A stretch of DNA of 64,000 nt from CADEDH01 sp039029735 (GTDB taxonomy: Bacteria; Actinomycetota; Acidimicrobiia; Acidimicrobiales; SZUA-35), in NCBI GenBank assembly GCA_039029735.1, contig JBCCFL010000020.1:1-64000 (forward strand). The letters run 5' to 3'. Within the stretch, counting starts at the first letter, position 1. Each line of letters begins with the position of its first letter. Below the pieces are notes generated by a model. It was not told the origin of the DNA and did no database searches. It was given only the letters and a program-made list of their open reading frames with translations. This document shows, in pieces, positions 59,861 to 64,000 of the stretch. Both the position numbers and the translations under genes were made by a program.

Positions 59861-61434
59861 CCACGCCCGCCACCACCCCGTCCACCGCCACGGTGGGGGA
59901 GGCAGGGCGGCGGATCCGCCGATCGAACCCGCCGTCAATCCGCAAGGTCAAGAAGCGCCGCCGCCAGCACCTGCTGTTCCACATCGTGGGGCTTGCCCTC
60001 GCCATGTGCGGGGCCGGCATCTTGACCTCGGCCGTGGTCGAGATGATCGACGGTGGTCCCGACGTCGTGGAGCTGTTCGCCACGGGCTTCGTGACGTTCG
60101 GCCTCGGCCTGTTCGGCTGGCGCTTCACGAAGGTGCCCGAACGGATTGCGTCGCTCGACGTGTTCGCCACCGTGGCCATGACCTGGGTGTTCATCGCTGC
60201 TGCCGGTGCCGTGCCGTACCTGATCACCGGCACGCTCACCAGCATCGACGACGCCTTGTTCGAGTCGGTGTCGGGGTTCACCACCACCGGTGCAACGGTG
60301 CTTCGGCCGATCGAGGACGCATCAGCGGGTGTGTTGTTCTGGCGATCGATCACCCAGTGGCTCGGCGGGATGGGCGTCATCGTGCTCGTGGTGGCCGTAT
60401 TGCCCACCATGGGCAGCGGCGGGATGGACCTGCTGGAGGCCGAGGCCCCGGGGCCAACCGGAGAGCGCCTCACGCCCCGCGTCGCCGAGACCGCCCGGCG
60501 CCTGTGGGGGCTCTACATCGGGTTCACCGTGGTGCTCGTCGGCGCCTACCTCGCCGCCGGGATGAGCCCCTACGACGCCGTGGCCCACAGCTTCACCACC
60601 GTGTCCAGCGGTGGGTTCTCGCCGTACAACGCGTCGATCGCCGAGTTCGAATCGGCGGCCATCGAGTGGATCGCCATCGCCGCCATGTTCGTGGCCGGCA
60701 CGAGCTTCACCTTGCTGTTCCGCCTCGTGCGAGGTCGACCCGGACCGCTGCTGTCGTCGATCGAGTTCCGCATCTACGTGGTGATCGTGGTGGTGGCCAC
60801 GTTGGTGGTGTTCGTGGCCGGCGACGGCCCCACCCGCGACATCGACGGCTTCCGCCAGTCGGCGTTCGTGGTGATGGCCATCGTGACCACCACCGGCTAC
60901 GGGCTCGCCGACTACACCCAGTGGAGCCAGGCCGCCCAGGCCGTGATCCTCGTGCTGATTCCGCTGGGGGCCATGGCGGGCTCGACTGCCGGCGGTGTGA
61001 AGATGATCCGCGTGCTGGCCATCGCCAGCTTCGCTCACCGCGAGACGATGCGGCAGCTCCATCCTCGCCTGGTGCGCCCGGTGCGCATCGGCAATCTGGT
61101 GCTCGACGATCGGGTGGCCAACAAGGTGGTTGGCTTCTTCGTGCTGGCCCTGGCGGCCTTCGGGGGCTCCGGGATCCTGATCGCCCTCACCGGTGCCGAC
61201 CTGATCACTGCGTTCTCCGCCGCTGCGACGCTGTTCGGCAACGTGGGCCCGGGCCTGGGCGACGTTGGGCCAACCGAAGACTTCCGCAACCTGGCCCGGC
61301 CCGCCCGGTGGGTTGGTATCGGGGCGATGCTGCTCGGCCGGCTGGAGATCTACCCGATCCTCCTCGCCCTCATGGCGCTCCCGCTCGGGCCCGTCAAACG
61401 CCTCTGGCGGCGGGTCATCGGCGTGCTCGGCTGA
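59857..61434 (+). CDS. trkH: Trk potassium uptake channel protein
   Basis: The 525-residue membrane protein has four pore-loop signatures, visible as G-F-T-T-T-G-A-T, T-V-S-S-G-G-F-S, T-T-G-Y-G and F-G-N-V-G-P-G-L, each with the selectivity-filter glycine. It is slightly longer than many homologues because of a basic N-terminal tail of about 40 residues. With TrkA (overlapping by 4 bases) it forms the potassium uptake system at the plasma membrane. Confidence 0.9.
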   Translation: MTTPATTPSTATVGEAGRRIRRSNPPSIRKVKKRRRQHLLFHIVGLALAMCGAGILTSAVVEMIDGGPDVVELFATGFVTFGLGLFGWRFTKVPERIASLDVFATVAMTWVFIAAAGAVPYLITGTLTSIDDALFESVSGFTTTGATVLRPIEDASAGVLFWRSITQWLGGMGVIVLVVAVLPTMGSGGMDLLEAEAPGPTGERLTPRVAETARRLWGLYIGFTVVLVGAYLAAGMSPYDAVAHSFTTVSSGGFSPYNASIAEFESAAIEWIAIAAMFVAGTSFTLLFRLVRGRPGPLLSSIEFRIYVVIVVVATLVVFVAGDGPTRDIDGFRQSAFVVMAIVTTTGYGLADYTQWSQAAQAVILVLIPLGAMAGSTAGGVKMIRVLAIASFAHRETMRQLHPRLVRPVRIGNLVLDDRVANKVVGFFVLALAAFGGSGILIALTGADLITAFSAAATLFGNVGPGLGDVGPTEDFRNLARPARWVGIGAMLLGRLEIYPILLALMALPLGPVKRLWRRVIGVLG

Positions 61435-61498
61435 TTCGCAACGACCGGAACCGCGGTGCGGGGGCAGGGTCATCTCGGCGCGAGCCGTGGTCAGGCAC

Positions 61499-61504
61499 TA
61501 CCGT
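61499..61504 (+). promoter_or_regulatory. -10-like hexamer of the HpcH aldolase gene
   Basis: TACCGT ends 7 bases before the GTG at 61512. Confidence 0.4.
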
Positions 61505-61511
61505 CGGCGCC

Positions 61512-62303
61512 GTGAAGCAGAACGGACTGAAGAAGACGTGGGCGGAGGGCGGATCGGCGCTCGGTATGTGGCTGGGGACGGGCAGCACCAGTGCGGCCGA
61601 GACGATCAGCGACCTGTCGTTCGACTACATCAACCTCGACCTGCAGCACGGCATCATCGACTACTCCGACACGGTGCCCCTGCTCCAGGCCATGCAGACG
61701 ACCAGCGCCACCCTCACGGCCCGCGTTCCGTGGAACGAGCCCGGCATCATCGGCAAGGTGCTCGACGCCGGTGTGCAGGGTGTGATCATTCCGATGGTCA
61801 ACACCCCGGCGCAGGCCGAGGCGGCCACGGCGGCCTGCCGGTATGCGCCCCGCGGAAGCCGAAGCTTCGGCCCGATCCGGGCCGCCCGCTCGCTCGGCCC
61901 CGGCTACTACCCGGCAGTCAACGACGAGATCCTCTGCATCCCGATGATCGAGACAGTGGAAGCGCTCTCGAACCTCGATGCCATCCTCGACGTGGGCGGC
62001 ATCGATGCCGTGTACATCGGGCCCGCCGACCTCAGCATCACGCTGGGGCTCCCGCCGGGGGCGAACAATCCGGAGGCATCGTTCCAGGATGCGTTGGCCC
62101 AGGTGGTGGAGGCCTGCACGGCCCGGGGGATCATCGCCGGCATCCACTCAACGCCTGAGTGGGCGCCCACCCGCCTCGAACAGGGGTTCCGGATGGTCAC
62201 GGTCACCTCTGAGCTCCAGTCGCTGGCCGAGGGGGCCAACGCCGCCCTCGACGCCGTGCGCAATGCCGACGGATCCGCCGCCGGCGGCGGCTCGATGTAC
62301 TGA
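61512..62303 (+). CDS. HpcH/HpaI-family aldolase
   Basis: The 263-residue protein matches class II pyruvate aldolases: the loop D-L-Q-H-G with metal-site region, A-R-V-P-W-N, P-M-I-E-T and I-G-P-A-D-L-S near the C-terminus. These enzymes split 2-keto-3-deoxy acids to pyruvate and an aldehyde using a divalent metal. The substrate could be a sugar acid or an aromatic catabolite. The frame is open far upstream, but only as a shadow of trkH; GTG at 61512 has the leaderless spacing and gives the normal N-terminus. Confidence 0.83.
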   Translation: MKQNGLKKTWAEGGSALGMWLGTGSTSAAETISDLSFDYINLDLQHGIIDYSDTVPLLQAMQTTSATLTARVPWNEPGIIGKVLDAGVQGVIIPMVNTPAQAEAATAACRYAPRGSRSFGPIRAARSLGPGYYPAVNDEILCIPMIETVEALSNLDAILDVGGIDAVYIGPADLSITLGLPPGANNPEASFQDALAQVVEACTARGIIAGIHSTPEWAPTRLEQGFRMVTVTSELQSLAEGANAALDAVRNADGSAAGGGSMY

Positions 62304-62309
62304 CGTCAG

Positions 62310-62384
62310 AGGCACTGAGTTCAGCGGCAGTGAGTTCAGCGGCACCGAGTTCAGAGGCACTGAGTTCAGAGCTGTTGATCTCAG
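62310..62384. repeat. 15-bp tandem repeat (five degenerate copies)
   Basis: The unit is close to MGGCACTGAGTTCAG (M = A or C). Copies start at 62310, 62325, 62340, 62355 and 62370; the first and fourth are identical, the last is diverged and includes the stop codon of the uracil-DNA glycosylase gene. The array fills the whole gap between two convergent stop codons. The unit length equals five codons. Confidence 0.85.
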
Positions 62385-63058
62385 GCGGTGGCGGGATTGG
62401 GGATCGCCCAGTCGATCGGGGGGCGACCGGCCGCCTCCAGCGCCTCGTTCGCTCGCGAGAATGGCTTGGAGCCGAAGAACCCACGGTGAGCCGACAGCGG
62501 CGACGGATGAGCCGACTCGATGATGTGGTGGCGCCCGGTGTCGATCAGTTTCGTCTTCTGCCGGGCGTAGGAGCCCCAGAGGATGAAGACGACCGGTTCG
62601 GCCTTGGCGCTCACGGTGCGAATCACCTCGTCGGTGAAGGTCTCCCAGCCCTGCTTCTGGTGTGAGCCCGCTTGATGAGCCCGCACGGTCAGCGTCGCGT
62701 TCAACAGCAGCACGCCCTGGCGGGCCCAGTGTTCGAGTGAGCCGTGATCGGGGCGCGCCGCACCGATGTCGTCTTCCATCTCGACGAATATGTTCGCCAG
62801 CGATGGTGGTGGCGCCACGGGCGGTCGAACCGAAAAGCACAGCCCGTGGGCCTGACCAGGGCCGTGGTAGGGGTCCTGGCCGAGGATCAGCACGCTCACA
62901 TCGGCGTAGGAGGTGAGGTGGAGGGCGGCGAACACCTCGTCGTGCGGAGGAAAGACCTGGTGGCGTGATCGCTCGTCGTGAATGAACTGCTGGAGCTGTT
63001 GCCAGTACGGTTTGGAGAACTCGGCACGCAAGACCGGATTCCAGTCTGTTTTTGCCAT
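62381..63058 (-). CDS. ung: Uracil-DNA glycosylase, family 1
   Basis: The 225-residue protein has all family 1 motifs: D62 in G-Q-D-P-Y-H-G-P (water activation), L-L-L-N-A-T-L-T-V for uracil recognition and H184-P-S-P-L-S-A-H-R-G-F-F-G for leucine-loop minor-groove insertion (L188). It removes uracil from DNA in base excision repair. Start is ATG, with a -10-like hexamer 6 bases upstream. Its stop lies in the last copy of the 15-bp repeat. Confidence 0.93.
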   Translation of the reverse strand: MAKTDWNPVLRAEFSKPYWQQLQQFIHDERSRHQVFPPHDEVFAALHLTSYADVSVLILGQDPYHGPGQAHGLCFSVRPPVAPPPSLANIFVEMEDDIGAARPDHGSLEHWARQGVLLLNATLTVRAHQAGSHQKQGWETFTDEVIRTVSAKAEPVVFILWGSYARQKTKLIDTGRHHIIESAHPSPLSAHRGFFGSKPFSRANEALEAAGRPPIDWAIPNPATA

Positions 63059-63064
63059 TGTGAG

Positions 63065-63070
63065 ATCCTA
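63065..63070 (-). promoter_or_regulatory. -10-like hexamer of ung
   Basis: TAGGAT on the minus strand ends 6 bases before the ung ATG at 63058. Confidence 0.4.
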
Positions 63071-63142
63071 CGCTCAACGGGTGGATCCGACGTCGGGGCG
63101 CGTCATCACAGCCGGATCAAAGAGCGGGCGGAAAGGCCACTG

Positions 63143-64000
63143 GTGACAGCGGACATCAACACAGAACGCAGAGCCCGGCGGGGCGGCGGCGTGTGGTCCG
63201 GCTCACGGATCGTGGTGGCGCTCGTGGGAGCTGCGCTCGTTGCCGCGAGCTGCGCCAGTTCCAACGACGGTGCCCCCGTATTCGGCGTTGCCGCGCCCTC
63301 GATCGGCTCGGAGGAGGTGGCTCCCGAGGAGCTACCAACGCCCACCACGGCGGCCCCCCAGCCCTCCGCGGCCGAGCTGGCCCTGGCCGACATGACGGTC
63401 GAAGAGAAGGTCGGGCAGCTGCTCATGCCGGTTCTGGCCGGTACGTCCGCCACCTCAGTCACCGCCGCTGAGGCGGCAGCCAACGGCGACGTGGCCGGCG
63501 GTCTGGCCACCCCGGCGGAGATCGTGGCCCGGTACAACCTGGGTGGCGTGCTCTACCTGGGCCTCAACATCGACACTGCTGATCAGCTCGGCACCCTGTC
63601 CGAGGGCCTGCAGCGGGCGGCCGAGGCCGACAGCTCCGTTGGCCTGCTGATCGCGGTCGACCAGGAGGGCGGCCGGGTGAGCCAGATCACCGACGGTGTC
63701 ACCGTCTTCCCGCCGGCAGCCACACTCTCGGGCGACGTGGAGGCGGTGGCCGAGGCGGGCTACCTCACCGGCCAGCAGGTGCAGCTCCAGGGCGTGAACG
63801 TGGTTCTGGCGCCCGTGGCCGACCTGAACCCGCCGAACTCCGCCGGAGCGATCGGAAACCGCTCGTACGGCGAGGATCCGGCGGTGGTGGCCCAGATGGT
63901 GGAGGCGGCGATCGACGGCCTCCAGGGCGCTGGTGTGGCCGCTGCGGTGAAGCACTGGCCGGGCCACGGGGCCACGAGGGTCGACAGCCACCTCGACTTG
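63143..64000 (+). CDS. Glycoside hydrolase family 3 lipoprotein (C-terminus beyond window)
   Basis: The visible 286 residues show an N-terminal basic stretch, a lipobox L-V-A-A-S-C (Cys37), a Pro/Thr linker and a GH3 catalytic domain: M-T-V-E-E-K-V-G-Q-L-L, the sequence V-D-Q-E-G-G-R-V and K-H-W-P-G-H-G. The K-H-x-x-G-H-G motif fits beta-N-acetylglucosaminidases (NagZ type) where His helps catalysis. It is anchored outside and may trim cell-wall or environmental glycans. AAAGG is upstream of the GTG start. The gene continues past the right edge. Confidence 0.85.
   Translation, partial: MTADINTERRARRGGGVWSGSRIVVALVGAALVAASCASSNDGAPVFGVAAPSIGSEEVAPEELPTPTTAAPQPSAAELALADMTVEEKVGQLLMPVLAGTSATSVTAAEAAANGDVAGGLATPAEIVARYNLGGVLYLGLNIDTADQLGTLSEGLQRAAEADSSVGLLIAVDQEGGRVSQITDGVTVFPPAATLSGDVEAVAEAGYLTGQQVQLQGVNVVLAPVADLNPPNSAGAIGNRSYGEDPAVVAQMVEAAIDGLQGAGVAAAVKHWPGHGATRVDSHLDL

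Noticed and set aside
60006..62303. 765-residue reading of the HpcH aldolase gene
   Set aside because: The first 500 residues are Arg-rich shadow of trkH in another frame; the aldolase starts at the GTG at 61512.
1..64000. CRISPR arrays, tRNA or rRNA genes, insertion sequences and prophage
   Set aside because: No regularly spaced repeats, T-loop-like sequences in a cloverleaf context, transposase motifs or phage structural genes were seen on either strand by eye; a covariance-model search would be needed to exclude small RNAs.

Overview
The window is high-GC, gene-dense bacterial chromosome with no rRNA, tRNA, CRISPR array, insertion sequence or phage gene that I can recognise. Frequent GTG starts, an F420-type luciferase-like oxidoreductase, an NDMA-dependent type alcohol dehydrogenase, an OmpATb-like envelope protein, many crotonases and many apparently leaderless genes point to an actinobacterium. 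A free-living, probably aquatic member of the Acidimicrobiia is my best guess; this is inference from gene style, not from a marker gene.

Layout. 1-5.3 kb: the N-terminal part of a secreted carbohydrate-binding-module-like protein (minus strand), a DUF35/thiolase/dienoyl-CoA isomerase/hydrolase run for acyl-CoA breakdown, and a TetR-SRPBCC pair with a clear operator. 5.5-19 kb: a surface-glycan region with a secreted beta-helix protein carrying four C-terminal repeats, a propeller-like protein, two GT4 and one GT2 glycosyltransferases, a multidomain 795-residue protein, and the Wzm/Wzt-type exporter. 18.9-22 kb: a chemoreceptor translationally coupled to a type I solute-binding lipoprotein. 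22-27 kb: a phytanoyl-CoA dioxygenase-like enzyme, a crotonase, an LLM oxidoreductase, an amidohydrolase and a ketopantoate-reductase-like protein. 27-30 kb: an MMPL/RND exporter and a PrpF-like isomerase.

31-44 kb is the most interesting part. It encodes a 6-oxopurine-type methylthio-nucleoside phosphorylase, a class II (fuculose-type) aldolase, a zinc alcohol dehydrogenase, MTR-1-P isomerase (MtnA) and an MTA/SAH deaminase, followed by a BMP-family nucleoside ABC transporter (lipoprotein, double ATPase, two permeases) and a PHYHD1-like oxygenase. Read together, these could take 5'-methylthioadenosine or 5'-deoxyadenosine through deamination, phosphorolysis, isomerisation and aldol cleavage to DHAP plus a short aldehyde, which the dehydrogenase could process. 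A strong terminator hairpin sits between the binding-protein gene and the rest of the transporter.

44-64 kb is mostly housekeeping and envelope genes: DedA, a GlsB-like protein, a His-containing ferredoxin, a DUF3179 lipoprotein, a GMC oxidoreductase, a Bax-inhibitor-1 protein, an OmpA-domain protein with a coiled-coil partner, 3-hydroxybutyryl-CoA dehydrogenase divergent from a PLP decarboxylase, a HAD phosphatase, a site-2 protease, a membrane coiled-coil protein beside an orphan ParA, TrkA-TrkH potassium uptake, an HpcH aldolase, a 15-bp tandem repeat, uracil-DNA glycosylase and the start of a GH3 lipoprotein. A -10-like hexamer TANNNT lies 6-8 bases before the start codon of about a dozen genes on both strands, which suggests that leaderless transcription is common here.
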